Assembly: GCA_950295325.1 (NCBI GenBank)
Contig: OX485803.1
Coordinates: 20,710,001 to 20,770,000 of the forward strand
DNA from: Polytrichum commune
Lineage: Eukaryota > Streptophyta > Polytrichopsida > Polytrichales > Polytrichaceae
Reading direction: 5' to 3'
DNA length: 60,000 bases
Numbering within the stretch: the stretch's first letter is position 1; each line of letters opens with the position of its first letter. Positions 24,900 to 37,090 of the stretch are shown here, piece after piece. A program made the position numbers and the translations under genes. The notes beneath the pieces are model-generated. The model was not told the origin of the DNA and searched no databases. It worked only from the letters and a program-made list of their open reading frames with translations.

Positions 24900-25960
24900 T
24901 CTATGTGGATTTGGATGTGGAAGTGTTTTTTGAGAATACATAGGGATCTTGTGGTGGGGGATCTGGAACATGCATAATATTTTTAAAGTGGGAGATGTTC
25001 AACTCTGCCTTTAATATTTTACTATGTATTTTTACAAGTCCATAGTAAATTTGACCTAGAGGGCATGGGTTGTTAAGTGTTTGTGTGAGTTGTTCACTAA
25101 GTGTAGTGGCGAATCCTAGGAGAAGAGAGAATGCTTCGAAGCCTTTTGAGTAGTTTATTTGATTTTTGGATGTAGAAGGCATATTCTATGTCCGGGCGGA
25201 CAATTGCGTTGAGGATTTTGATTTTTTGATGTAGTGATGTTGGTAAAAGTAGTGGTGTTATGCTTTGTTGCTTTATTTTTGCAGCGGTCATTTCTTTTTG
25301 AATGGCCCATTTGAGAAATGAGACTAATCTTATGCCTAATTATGTGTATGGTTCATTATGTGAGAGTATAGGTAGTTGTTGGTGTTTGTAGTTGATGTTT
25401 TGTGCCTAAAGGTACGTGGTGAATGCAAGGATTAAAATTTTGATTTGTTGGGGCAATCTCCAACTGCACATTAGTTCATTCCTAGATCCACATGTGCCCA
25501 ATCTTAGTATTGACCTAATTTACTGAGTTATGATTGAATACGACGTATGTTGTCTATGAGGATAGCGAGGTCGTCGCCATAGGCTGCAATGATGATTTGA
25601 TTTGGTGAGGTTTTAAATTGATAGCCTAGTTGGTCTTTTTCTAACCACCGGAGTACGGCTCCTAAAAAGAATATGAATAGGTACGGGTTTAGCATGTCTC
25701 CCGGGATCATGCCTGGGCTAATTTGGATAGATTGGGTTGTGGTGAAGTGAGCTCCTCTGAAAGAGGTAGATGTTTCTACATACATGTCTCCAACTAGTGC
25801 TATGGCATCTGGTGGCATGGGTACCCTAAACTTCCACAATGGCTAGGAATCCAGGGTGGTCTAACTCTCCTCCATATAATTGTGTTATAAGCTACAAATG
25901 GGAGATCCAACTGCTCGTTTCAGATGAACCTATCAAGCCTGAGAAACGACCTGTTCAAAT
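24900..25960 (-). pseudogene. Broken LINE (non-LTR retrotransposon) reverse transcriptase
   Basis: On the minus strand, 25839-25528 encodes a palm-domain segment: GAHFTTTQSIQISPGMIPGD (equivalent of the usual RQG-P region), NPYLFIFFLGAVLRWLE, GYQFKT, then AAYGDDLAIL. The last is the catalytic box, with YGDD where most LINEs have YADD. Downstream text continues in shifting frames: NEC/KCAV-like and YTYLGIRL-like words between 25,500 and 25,300, then 25291-25097 with KIKILNAIVRPDIEYAFYI, typical of the region after the palm. Upstream, an out-of-frame YGGELDHPGFLAIVE at about 25,895-25,845 looks like the preceding RT segment. Frameshifts and stops show it is dead. No endonuclease, ORF1 or poly-A tail is identified. 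Confidence 0.75.
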
Positions 25961-27207
25961 TCAAGACTTTGCGCAAATTGTTGATCCTTTAAGATTAAAA
26001 AATAAAATAAAATCCATAAAACAAACCTTGAATCGATCACCGGTTGGACATGCAAACACCTGGATATATATCAACCGATTTTGGGCCCAAATTCTCATCT
26101 GCACACTATAAGTTGTATAAGTACACAGTTGGGAAGTAGCATAGCATAGCATAGCATATGATACGAAGATGTCGTTGTTGTGGTGCGAGGTACAGATGTG
26201 TTTTCTTTTTTTTCTTTTTTTTTCATCATCATAATCTAATCTATTGGCTTCTGACTTGCAGCGACGACGGAGGCTTAATAAATAGCTTGCGATATATTAA
26301 TACTGCAACCTAGACTCCGGGTGGAGAATTAGGCTACAAACTAGGTAGGGTGCTGACAGTTTCGTTCACTGTCCCATGATATATATATAAGAGTTATATA
26401 GTATAAGATAGGGAGGGGAAGGGGGGGGGGGGGGGTTCTATCATCGCCTTACTGCTGTGACTATAACTACTACCACCACCACCCCATGTGTAAAGTAGAA
26501 TATGAAGGCGAAAGCTACGAGTAGTTATGTTAAGTGATGGCCATCATGTGACAAGGTTGCGGCCCCGGAGCAAAGGACAAAGGGGCCGGGGGAGGAGGCT
26601 GGCTAGGAGGGACTGCAATCCGGGGTCTGACGGCCACTACCCTACTACATGTATACTACCAAACAACCCGGGCACATGAAATGACTACATTACACTACAC
26701 TACACTAAACAATAGAATAATCTCCTTCTTGTATTCGGCGTCAACATGGTTTATTTTAATTTTATGCCACCACTGTGGTAACTTTCCGAATGACGCTTCC
26801 TCTTATGAGTGACTTTGCAAATGTTGTCATCCCAACTTACTTTTGGTGCCATCCACTTTTGGCATATTCTGCATCTTATCCTACCACTTTTGTAATGAAT
26901 GAATTACTGTCATGGGCGATCGAAACGAAATTCGAATGGGGGAAAACCTCACTCAGTAAGTGACAATCGTTGTAACGTTGTGAAGCTGTTGTTAACAAGG
27001 GATCGTGAATAATGTTGGGTTTATATGGAGTGTTGGTGACACCATACGGGCGGTTTGCAATCAGTATGGAGCAAGATGAATAAAATTGGTGACGTGAAAT
27101 GCAACGTTTAGTGTAGTGTAGTGAGTTTAGGCTATTTGGTGAATTACGGTTGCTTTTAGAGAGCGAACATACATACATAAGCCTGGGGGGAGCTCCCAAC
27201 AAGTAGA
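25961..27207. other. Intergenic, no gene seen
   Basis: No gene is recognised. It contains a short (GCATA)n stretch near 26140-26158, a G homopolymer near 26419-26436 and ACTAC-rich text near 26,640-26,710. A 132-codon minus-strand frame at 26876-27274 has no recognisable domain and overlaps the foldback element at 27208. Confidence 0.4.
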
Positions 27208-27295
27208 TTTGGGCGAACCAAACCATACACTCGTTCCTTGTTGGATGCCTAAACCCTTGCCTCCAAGGAACCACTATATGGGTTGGTTTGCCCCA
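27208..27295. mobile_element. Small foldback element, copy 1
   Basis: TTTGGGCGAACCAAACCATA at the left is the imperfect inverse of TATGGGTTGGTTTGCCCCA at the right. The core 'ctcgttccttgttggatgcc' is shared with the larger element at 32387-32520. It is non-coding, 88 bp. Confidence 0.65.
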
Positions 27296-27466
27296 GCCCT
27301 AGCAAAGTATCACTCTAATATTGTCACAGAGGAAATCATGCACAGGAAGGAAGGTGAGAGTCACAAGTAGCCATCCCAACATAGAGTTAAATGTGGAGCC
27401 ACCTAGTCTCCAACTTCTACACACACATAGAGAGGGAGAGAGAGGGAGAGGGGGGGGGGGGGGGGA

Positions 27467-27697
27467 GTTCTCGTATACGAGCGTACCTCTCAGTCATCCA
27501 ACATAAAAATTCATGAAATAGTGTGCTGCCCGGAGGTTTCCTTTTTAAAGTTGTTTTGACACTGGAATTAGTTTTAAAGATCCTAAATTAGCTTAGATGA
27601 GGTCATTTGAGATGAATCGGCAACAAATCTATAGGGGGTCAAGTTTTTTTTTAATGTTGGATCAGTGAGAGGTATGCCGCTCGTAGACGGTAATTCC
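27467..27697. mobile_element. MITE family C, copy 1
   Basis: The left arm 'cgtatacgagcgtacctctc...catccaaca' is inverse to the right arm 'tgttggatcagtgagaggtatgccgctcgta'. The interior words 'gcccggaggtt', 'gacactggaattag' and 'ggggtcaagtt' recur in order at 31676-31875. It is non-coding, about 230 bp, and partial relatives are at 49901-50008 and perhaps 18422-18590. Confidence 0.7.
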
Positions 27698-29911
27698 CTC
27701 TCTCCAACTTCTTCTCATAAGATTTACACAACAAAACTTGTGGTGCATTAGCAAATGTACGATGAAGCATCAACATAACTCGAGGTTGAAAATTAGGCCT
27801 CTCATGATTTAGGTATGGTTATCAGAAGTGCATGCTTGTTGGTTTCTTGATTGTATACTTAGGTCCTCCCAATTGTGTTCATTGTTGAGTGTGTAGTAGT
27901 TAATAAAATTTGAAGATGTAGCCCAATCTTCTTTGGACATATGTCTTTACGTTATTTGTTTTTCGATGCTCACCAAACTACACACCAATCAAATATAGGG
28001 CTTAGTTTAAGAAAGGGGCTAGTCTTGAGTGTGGTAAGGATTTCTTTCCCTCCAAAATCAAGGGGCGATGAAGATTTGAATAATCATATGGGCTTTGTGG
28101 GTGCAATGAATATGGTGTCTCAAGAGAATTATTTTTAAGTGACATAGAAATTTCTCTTAGCTTCACTTGAGCCCCCCACTCTTCCAAAGCGGAGAAACTA
28201 AATAAAAATAATTTCTCTAATAACTTTGAGTTCTTTTAACATGCATGAGAACTTGAACTAACATGTGGATACTTGGCCCACAAGTTAATCACTGCAACAA
28301 CCAGATTGTTCATAAATGGAAACATGGCTTTGTGCACACATCTTTAAGAGAACAATCTCTTTCAAGAGGATTAATCTTTTGCAATAGTGCAACCACAAGT
28401 TTGCACTTGAGTCACATGGGTGGAAAACAATTAATTGTTGTGATGACATGGACCCCTTGTTTGTTTGTTTGTTTATTTTATTTTATTTTAATTATATATA
28501 TATTTTTGACATGGGAGAAGGGCCTAGGGTACTAGTGCTAGTGAATCAAGTTCCGATAAGGGCCCCAAGAAAGAGACATATCGGATGCATATGGCAACAT
28601 AATAAAGAATCCCTCGCCAATGTTTCAAAGTACCTATTCTTCTGGGAACAACAATGCCTATGATAAATGGATGGAGGTACGTTTTGTGAAGTTCAAGGGC
28701 CATTGCAGGAGTTGTGCATATTTGGGAACTTTTATGGCTCTTGAATTCCGCCTCTCAACATACCTAAGGTATGAATGTGTTATTCGGTTTCTTTTCCCCG
28801 TTTCCTACCTTTTGTTTGATCAAATCTACATCTTCAGAAATTGTGTTACATTAGCAGATCTGCTATGAGATACGAACGACAAACCGAATTGGAAAATTGG
28901 ACTTCCCTTGATTTAGTTATGATTCTTGATAGTACACGATTGTCAATTTTAAAACAGAAGACATCGCGTGGAGTAGTCAATCTTTATGGTGGTTGTTCTT
29001 TGATCCTCACCTAACCACACACCAATCAAATATAAGATACCCGACCCATTCCCGACGACCACCCCATTTTTGCAGCTTACATCAACCGATTTTCGTGCGA
29101 CGCAAAATCGATCTTTGATTAGTGCTGACACGTCATGGTTGAAATCCAACTTATTCAAATGTCAGCGGCTGAGTTGACAACTCGGTTTAGATTGCAATCA
29201 CATCCAACTGCCACACATCATCGATTATGGGAATCAAGCATTCACGATTCTTGAAGCGATCTGTGATCAGAAAGAAGGTTGCCGATATCACGAGGTACAT
29301 GTTGAAATGAACCTCCACTTAGAAAATCCATAGCAATATGGTTATTGCGAAAAAAACATCATGAAAAAACAACAACAACTACAAGCTGCTTCATATTTTG
29401 ATCTCTCTACACGAGATTTTTTTCCTTTTCTTTTTCTCACATCATACCTAAACCAAAGACATGCTAAGTCACTTAACTAATCGGGAATGGGTCCACCCAC
29501 CACCTTAGGTATCCGATTGAGGAAAGTAACGGAAGAACACCCGCATACCTTACTTAATCGGTGGTGGCGTCGAAGAGGTGTGGAATTGGAATGCGAGGAC
29601 GGAGAAGTTAACTTCCCTTACAAGCAAGGAGGGGACCATGGAAGTGTGTCCATGATACTAATAATAATGAGCTCTCTTTGCCGTGGACCACTACTATCTA
29701 TCTGCCTCTTTGCTCCCCAGCAGAGCAATCAAGAAATCAGAGCTCGATCACGTACCATCAATGGGGGAAAAAATGAGCCTCCAACACATGTTCAAAATAT
29801 CTTGCTTCCCATCGCACCACTTCCTTCCTTCCTTCCTTACATCCTTTAGTATGTATACTTCCCCTTGCAATGGGTAATACTATACGTTTACTAAGGTATA
29901 TCATGTGGCCC
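27698..29911. other. Intergenic, no gene seen
   Basis: No gene is recognised. Weak family D text occurs at 27840-28005 and 28880-29035. Open frames in 28263-28868 and 29487-29849 lack domains. Confidence 0.4.
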
Positions 29912-30138
29912 CACGGCTGGTGTTTACATAAACCCATCCACCGTACAGGTGAAAAGGCAATGGGATTATTTTGTAGATTGTAAATGTCTTTTTTTAGGTT
30001 ATCACATTCCAAGAATAGTATTAGAGACCCTGAATTGGTATAGTAGAGTCTAGCTGGAATGAATTGGCCCTCAATATTATAGGGGACTTGTTTTTTACTA
30101 GAGCCCCTGCATCCATGATGGATGAGTTTACACAGATG
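29912..30138. mobile_element. Inverted-repeat element, family E copy 2
   Basis: The left arm 'ggtgtttacataaacccatc' is inverse to the right arm 'gatggatgagtttacacag'. The element aligns end to end with 12826-13050 in the opposite orientation, including 'attggccctcaatatta' against the inverse of 'gagggccaattcat'. A 173-codon minus-strand frame (29758-30279) crosses it and is judged non-genic. Confidence 0.6.
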
Positions 30139-31675
30139 CCGCGAATTCCAAGCCACCTCACATGACGTACTCATGATTCGGTAAACCCACCCAGTGTTGG
30201 GTTTGGTATATAGGTGAGTGTGTGGTATCAATGACCAACAATCGATAATGGTATCAAAGAACCTACCCATGGGTATCAAAATTGTAGTACCAGTTGAATA
30301 GTGATGTTTGGTGGGTATGCCGAAGTGAAAGACTCTTTGTAAACTTGAGTTATTAGTTGGGTTGATAGGGTTTCTAAAGTTGATACCATAATGATATTGA
30401 AAAATCTTGCCCCTTCCAAATTTGTGACCATTTCATCCCACTAGATCGCTTTGGGATCACTCATGTTAACATTGGAGTGAATTAACCTAAATCAAGACGT
30501 TCTCAAGTTGTTAGAACTTTTTTAACGTTTTCACCTTCGACTTATATGGGGATTATAAATCCTTGGTCCCCTTACCAATAGGTTTGAAGAGTCATAGCAA
30601 ACACAAACCTATCAACAACACTTGGGGATAAAGAAGCTTCCTTTAGAAGTCATGGACGTGTTTCATACAACTTTCAACTATTCCGGGTCTTGATGAAATG
30701 AAAGAACCAAGTGGGAGTGCAAACACTTCATTGAACATGCCAACATGAGTGAGCTTTGGATTTGAGGTGTTGATTTAAGAGCATGGGTGGATGATGAAGA
30801 CGCGTCATGAAATGTGTAATTCCCATTATTTTAATTCAAGCTGATTGATTACCACTCGGAATCACATAATGCTATAACTTTTGGTAACAAGACACAATGT
30901 CGTGGTGAAAGGGGTGGAGGGGGAAGCCCCACGGGCCTACTCTTTGTTGCCCCTAATAGAAAGAATTATGAGTACAAGTAGTACTGCACATGAACATGTG
31001 AACATGGAGTTTGGATTCTAGGTATTGATTTAAGGATATAAGTTGATGGTTCCTATGTGTTATAGATTAGGAAAACTGGGATTACTAAGCTTTAGTTGAG
31101 CGTTCCTTCCCAATTATGGGGCCCAACTTAGCTAATTATAAAATACGGCGACATGTTGGGATATCCACAGCATATTATGGAATATATTCGCGGTCTTACA
31201 AAACATGCTTTGTAGAGTGAGTAAAGAACTAGGTAATTGGACATAACCATTGTGATGCCCTTCCCATTAGACCTTCCGATCATGGAGATTGATGACCGAG
31301 ATTGAGGGTAGGGAAAGATGAGGGTTATGTATAGAAGAAGGCCTTCGGGGGAGGGCTTTCCGCCGCTTAAAACATGAAGGGGGTTTAGGACCTCGGAATG
31401 GCCACCCCGGTGTAATGCCCTGCCTGAAATGTGGCGGGAGTACTTGCACTAAAAGCCCTGCCAATCAACAAACCAAAATTTGCTTAAGTGTTTTAAGCTC
31501 TAAGGAAGACATCCTCTTCCCCAATCTTTGGACGAAATCTTAGGTGCAAAATGGTTGTGTTGTGCCTTTTATTTTGATCAGCGTGGCCAAAAACCATTTT
31601 GGAGGTCCGTGCATAGACTTGTTGGATGACTCATTTGGACTGGTGTCACATGACACAAGGAGAGAGGAGATTATT
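30139..31675. other. Intergenic, no gene seen
   Basis: AT-rich DNA with no recognisable gene or repeat boundary on either strand. Confidence 0.4.
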
Positions 31676-31875
31676 TTATACAAATGTACCTCTTGTTCAT
31701 CCAACATAAAAATGCTGAGATAGCATGCAACCCGGAGGTTACTCTTTTTAGTTGATTTGATACCGGAATCAACTTCCCCAAACCAATGTACTCGAGGTCA
31801 ATTGAGATGAAAGGCAACAAACCTATAAGGGGTCAAGTTGTTATGTTGGATGGATGAGAGGTATGCTTGTATACA
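31676..31875. mobile_element. MITE family C, copy 2
   Basis: The left arm 'acaaatgtacctcttgttca' is inverse to the right arm 'tggatgagaggtatgcttgt'. The interior aligns with 27467-27697 ('caacccggaggttac', 'gataccggaatcaactt', 'cctataaggggtcaagttg'). It is non-coding. Confidence 0.7.
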
Positions 31876-32386
31876 TTAAGGTTGAGGAATCCATAGTCGA
31901 CTAGGTTCATTTAACCACTCACCAGGGAACTTGTAATGCCAACATGGATGAAATCTATATTTTTCATGCGAACGGAGTTAAGATATACGTGGTGGCGGCT
32001 TGTCATTGATCACCTTCATAAGGGTTTTGACAACTGTCATAGCCAAGAATGAACATTTCGATGAGCGGCTATGGGTTAACCTATGGATTGACTACGTGTT
32101 CCCAGTAAACTTTACCGCTTCAAAATTTGTTGCAATTTCCATATTCATGATTTTGTGTTTTACTTTTTGTTGTTGTTAATCCCCGGTTATGACTCCTCCT
32201 AAATAGATGCATCAACTCTCTCATTTCATCGGTGACAGATGCCTCAACCTCAATACTTCCGTCTCGCTGGTCGACACAAATAGCGAGCACCAAAGCAACA
32301 TTTGGTCAGCAACAACAACAACAACAACAAGGTCCCGGTCACAGGGTGAAAGGAGGGAAGGAAGGGGTGGAGTAAGTTAGTTGGGA

Positions 32387-32520
32387 TTTGGGCGAACCAA
32401 CCCATACACTCGTTCCTTGTTGGATGCCTAAACAACTGAGGCGAACCAACCCAACTTACACACTGGTTCATTGGAGGCAAGGGTTTAGGCATCCGACAAG
32501 TATGGGTTGGTTCGCCCAAA
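32387..32520. mobile_element. Small foldback element, copy 2, between direct repeats
   Basis: The arms TTTGGGCGAACCAACCCATA and its perfect inverse TATGGGTTGGTTCGCCCAAA bound 134 bp that contain the 27208-27295 core plus an extra internal block. Outside the arms the sentence 'ggtggagtaagttagttggg' occurs on both sides (about 32366-32385 and 32557-32576), preceded in both cases by 'gaaaggaaggaag'-like purine text. Confidence 0.7.
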
Positions 32521-32639
32521 TGGCGAAAGGAAGGAAGAGGGGGGGGGGGGGTTGTGGGGTGGAGTAAGTTAGTTGGGGGAGTGGGGGTGGGGGCCTATGA
32601 TTTGGTGCCCCTAAAACTACACTAGAGGTAGAGGGCCTC

Positions 32640-33480
32640 CACCAAGGTTTGGCTGGCTGTCAGCTGGGGGCTCCTCCTCCTCCCCCCCCTCCCTCCCTCC
32701 CTCCTGGCTCTATGGGTCTGGGCGCTCAGGGTGTCACTGCACTTGAAAACCACTCCCAAAAAAACTGAAAAACTGATGTAGTTATGGGTGGGGCAGTAAA
32801 TGAGCGGGGCAGTAACTAACCCAGGGTTTGAGGGTGGGTGGGTGGCTGTAACCGCGGTTAATGAGCGGGCAGGCTGCCCGGCCGGGGAAAAAGAGTTTCG
32901 GTTCCCCTTTGTTCCACCCCCTCCCCCCCTCCCCTAATAGGCTGCGGGCCTGCTGCTGGCCTGTGTTGCTCCTGCTGCCGTGGCTATGGTGGTGCCGCTG
33001 TCGGGCCCAACGCAAACGCAAAGGCACAGGCACAGGAAGCGGGGGAGGAAAGCGAGAGCCTGGTTTAGGAGGGAGGCAGAAAGGGGGGAGAGAGCTAGGG
33101 AGCGAGGAGTAGTAGTAGTAGTAGTAGTAGTAGTTGTAGTAGTAGAAGTAGAAGAAGAAGAGGAGGAAGGAGGAGGAGGCGAAGAGTAACAAAGTATCTG
33201 CAAAGCGTTTGGCTGCCGGCACACCATACTATCGCTGCGGATGTGACCCACGCCCGCTCGCTTTGCGTTGCAGCCACCATACTATCGCTGCGGATGTGAC
33301 CCGCGCCCGCTCGCTTTGCGTTGCAGCGATTCCCGAAGACCCGCGAATTGAGCAAAGACGGGGCAAAGACTGGCTACTGCCAAAAGAAAAGGAGGCTGGA
33401 AAGAAGAGGAGGGAGACTTGAGAAAGGAAAGGGAGGAGACGGGAGGAGAGGACGGGAGTCCGGGAGGGTAGGGGATAGGG
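32640..33480. other. GC-rich, microsatellite-rich segment upstream of the HD-Zip III gene
   Basis: GC content rises sharply relative to the 30 kb to the left, with CpG-containing text. It includes CT/CCT stretches (32669-32703), a GTA trinucleotide run (about 33107-33143) grading into GAA/GGA, and a 53-bp tandem repeat. Frames on both strands (for example 32782-33222) are low-complexity translations of these repeats. The likely role is the distal promoter or the start of the transcript of the gene to the right. No TATA box can be assigned with confidence. Confidence 0.4.
33224..33329 (+). repeat. 53-bp tandem duplication
   Basis: The sentence beginning 'ccatactatcgctgcggatg' occurs at 33224 and again at 33277, an exact 53-bp period. 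Both copies end in 'cgctttgcgttgcagc'. I noticed one substitution (cccacg versus cccgcg). Confidence 0.9.
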
Positions 33481-34754
33481 ATCATGTGCTTATTATTCCT
33501 CCTCGCCGGTGTGGATCACTAGTGCGTGTGAAGGAAGTTTTGGTAGCTGCCTCTCTCGCGGTGTTTTTCCGTCGGGTGCGCGTGTGCGTGCGAGTGAGAA
33601 AGTTAGCCGGGCAGCCAGGCGAAAGAGTTGTGGTGTAGGTAGAGAGGCGAGTGAAAGGGGGGCTGGAATCGTCGGGAATCGAGCAGGTGGGGACGCGAGA
33701 TTGCGCAGTGGCTGGCCTGGTCTAGTTTTGATCTTGGAGACGGAGGCGCAAGGCGGTGGTGCACAGGCAGTAGTACGCTGGCTGTTGAAGCTGAGTTGTG
33801 GACCTAACCATGCCGGCCGGCCGGCAGGTCAAGCTCAGAACAAGAGCGAGAGATTGACGTAAAGATCCAATCATTCCTTCTCGTGGCGATTTGAGCTTGT
33901 TGCAGCAGCGAATGGTCGGGTGCAAACTGACTGCCTCGGAACCTCGGCCATTTTGCTTGTCTTGTGAATGGAGGTAGCCGTGGAATAACAAACGGAGTTC
34001 GATAGGGATGAGTGAATCATCATAAAAAGCTCTCTCGCGTCGAGTCTGTGACGTTCAGCTTTCCTGTAACGTTTCCTGTGATATGTGCAAAAGTACGGGG
34101 ACAAATAGCACCAAGATCAGGTGGTGCGGAACTCTAGTTGGACCCAAAGCGAAGTCATCATCCAAGCCCGAGCTTTAGAACTTACTTACTTACATAGAGC
34201 CATGTTATAAGCATTTACATGTTTTTGTGAAAAATTCACACGCAAACCTTTTGATCGAAACCTGTCGCATCGGAGCGTCGACCAAACCAATTGAGCACCT
34301 GACACGAGCACAGCAGCAGCTCGATCTCACTTGCATGTCGTCATAAGAAGTTAAGCCAGCTAACAAGTGTTGTTGCTGGACGACGAGTGGACTGGGAGAT
34401 AGACAGACAGACAGTAAAGAAGAGGCAGTGATGAGGTACCGTGAGAATGGACAAGAATAAAGGAGATGGTGGAGTCGAAGATGATCGCCAATTTAGGCGT
34501 TAGTGTGCGTTTGGTGATATTGTAACACGGTGGAGGACTGCGGTGGTGATTCTGCTTGTGAATGTTTGTGCCCGCACAGTTCCTCGTGATGTGATCATGT
34601 GAACTCCATTTCGTGCTGAGGACGGAAACGAGCTGAGACACGGACGGGACGTCGGACATGGTGTGAGGCAGATTGAGTACAGTTGTGATGATGTAGTTGG
34701 GACCAGCTGGTCGCTGGAAACGAAGGGACGGAAGGGGAAGCCTAGGGGCGTTTC

Positions 34755-35206
34755 TGGAGAGTCTAAATGAGGTTGAAGAAGCTGATCTGCTGGTTTTCAA
34801 GTGTTGTCTTGAAGGTTGTCATAGTGATTGAACAGTCTTGAGGTTAGTTTTGCAATCTTCTACCTCTAGCTCTTCATCGTCGACCTCGGCTCTTAGTTAT
34901 ATAAGTGCCGCAGCTACAACAGTGTGGATAGATAGATATTCCCGTGGTACAGGCCTGAGAAGCGTTGCAAATTCACTCTATGGAGAGTCTACATGAGTTT
35001 GAAGAAGCTCATCTGCTGCTGTCCAAGTATCGTGAAGGTTGTCATAGTGATTGAACAGTCTTGAGGGTGGTTTTGCAATCTATCTTCTACCTCTAGCTCT
35101 TCGTCATCTTGAGCTCTTTGTAGGATGAGTGCGGCAGCTACCTACGGCAGTGTGGATAGATAGATGTTTCCGTGGTACAGGCCTGAGAACCGTTTCTCGC
35201 AAATTC
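34755..35206 (+). repeat. Tandem duplication of about 223-226 bp in the leader region
   Basis: The sentence 'tggagagtctaaatgaggtt' at 34755 recurs with substitutions at 34981. 'gaaggttgtcatagtgattg' occurs at 34811 and 35034, 'ctacctctagctcttc' in both, and 'gtggtacaggcctgagaa' in both. Period is 226 to 223 bp because of small indels. Copies are clearly diverged but continuous. Confidence 0.9.
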
Positions 35207-37052
35207 CCTCTCTTTCTCTCTTTACTTTACGGTCACGTTCTCTTTCCTTCGTAAGGTATGGTGGAGTCGAGGACAAAGTATAGCTTCAAAACAATACGTG
35301 TCCCATTCCTCAAGGCTCTCTCCCTTCGTGAAGCTCGAAATTGATGTTGCGAGAAGCATCTCTTCTGTCCATCATGTAGAAAAAGTGCACTTTTGGCACC
35401 TGGCTGGAGCTCTATGACTTCCAAGTTAAGGTTTGCTTTGAAGTCCAGTACCTCTTTCCTACTACATCCAGTTGGGTTGCGTGGCAAACTTCAGTGTGTA
35501 TCTTTCATTCATGGAGGATGCCTGCTTCCCGTTGGAACTAGAGAGCCAGGTTTCTTGCAGATGTCCTCTCTCTTGTCCGACAAACCAAACAAATCTCCTG
35601 TTCTTGATAAGCTCTTAAGTTAGGTAAGAAGGCGGAACCTGAACGATTAGGATTTAAAGTTATTACTACTAGATCGGGGTCATTATATATACGACCCGAT
35701 GATGAATTGGAGTGCAGGTCTCTCATTATCCAGAAGTTCCTTCAAGTTTGAGGACTCGCGTTGCGTGTATCCGTTTCCAGCCTTGAGGTTACATCTTTTC
35801 ACAATTGTTATCATGGTCGAGACCGCAATGCGAGCGCTTACAGCTTTGCTTATTTTAATGTGTGGAGTGTAATCCTACCCTTCTCTTCAGTTAGAGCCAG
35901 CTGTACATCTTCTCCGGTTTCACATCCTCTTGACAAAGGATACATAGCTGGCCGCAATTTGGCTCGGTGGCTTGAGAAGTTTGAGCAATCCTCAGCGTAA
36001 GATAACGGATCCCTACTTGTCTTGCATGAGAACTCAGCGTAGTATCGGAGTTCGATAATAGGATTGCAGTTAGTTATCCTGATGCAAGAAGGCTAAATTG
36101 ACAGTTAATTATCACTACTGTCGTTGCTTTTCCTTCCCTCTTCATCGTCATTGCCGTCCAGCTGGGAACCGTATGCTCCTATCTGCTTTAATTTCTTTTT
36201 GTCGATTGCATAATCGAAATTTCTGAGCGCCTGAGGGAATTATGTTGCGACAGCATGGGTTCCCTTGTTGCAAGATTTGAATTGATCAATGCGGCCTTTG
36301 ATATCTTCTGGATCTTTTGTTGCAAGTCCAGCCAGAGAGCTTTTAATTCTGACAGCGCTTAGAGGTTATCCATTGAGGACATTAATGATCAGAGAATTTC
36401 GTTTTCATAGTTATGAATGTAGTTAGTCATGCGATGAGCAAGAATGTCTGGTGTCCGTGGCAGCAACTGCACCTTAATATGGTACTTTGATTTGACCGTG
36501 AAATTGAGATGAACTTTTCAGCGTGCCAGTTTTCTGTTGGCAGTGTTCCCTTAGAGATAATCCGTACACCGTGAAGTCCTAATGGTGCTTATAATATCCA
36601 GTTTTGGCGTAGAGATGATAACAGTGATGGGTGAATTAGGTGTTGATGATTACGCAAGTCCCTCATTATTATCCTCTGGTAGTGATCTGTGCTTTTTGTT
36701 TAAACAAGTACACTATAACACTTAACACTGAAGCAGGAACAGCGGTATAACCAATTTAATTTCGTATGTGCAGAGGTTGCGAATGTTGATGTGAGTGCTG
36801 AAAATTTCTTAGAAAATTGAATATTTCCGAGTGACGTTTCAGCTGGGGGTTGTATATCCGTAAGTGTCAACCGTGTTACACATTGTAGGCTGAAGGAAGG
36901 TGCATTCGAATATTGAGATCTCGCTCCGCTGTTGTGTTCTATGAGAACATCAAAAATTTGCGGCAATTAGGTGGATGTCTATTGAAGTCGAGCCCGCACG
37001 GTTTTTCTGATCATTCAGCTGAATCAACGATGACACTAAAATCTGCAACGTG

Positions 37053-37053
37053 T

Positions 37054-37087
<34 letters not shown>
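37053..37087 (+). repeat. (CT)n microsatellite in the 5' leader region
   Basis: An uninterrupted CT dinucleotide run of about 35 bp, 1.75 kb upstream of the start codon. If exonic it would be a pyrimidine-rich leader element. Otherwise it is an intronic microsatellite. Confidence 0.9.

Positions 37088-37090
<3 letters not shown>

Noticed and set aside
26876-27274. 132-codon minus-strand open frame
   Set aside because: No recognisable domain, and it begins within a small foldback transposon.
29758-30279. 173-codon minus-strand open frame
   Set aside because: It crosses an inverted-repeat element and shows no domain. The homologous element at 12.8 kb is not open in the same way.
32782-33251. 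Overlapping open frames on both strands near the GC-rich segment
   Set aside because: They translate trinucleotide microsatellites into Tyr, Ser/Thr, Leu or Val runs. Not coding.
34360-34800. 146-codon minus-strand open frame
   Set aside because: Ser/Thr/Pro-rich text without domain, antisense to the putative leader and overlapping the tandem duplication edge.
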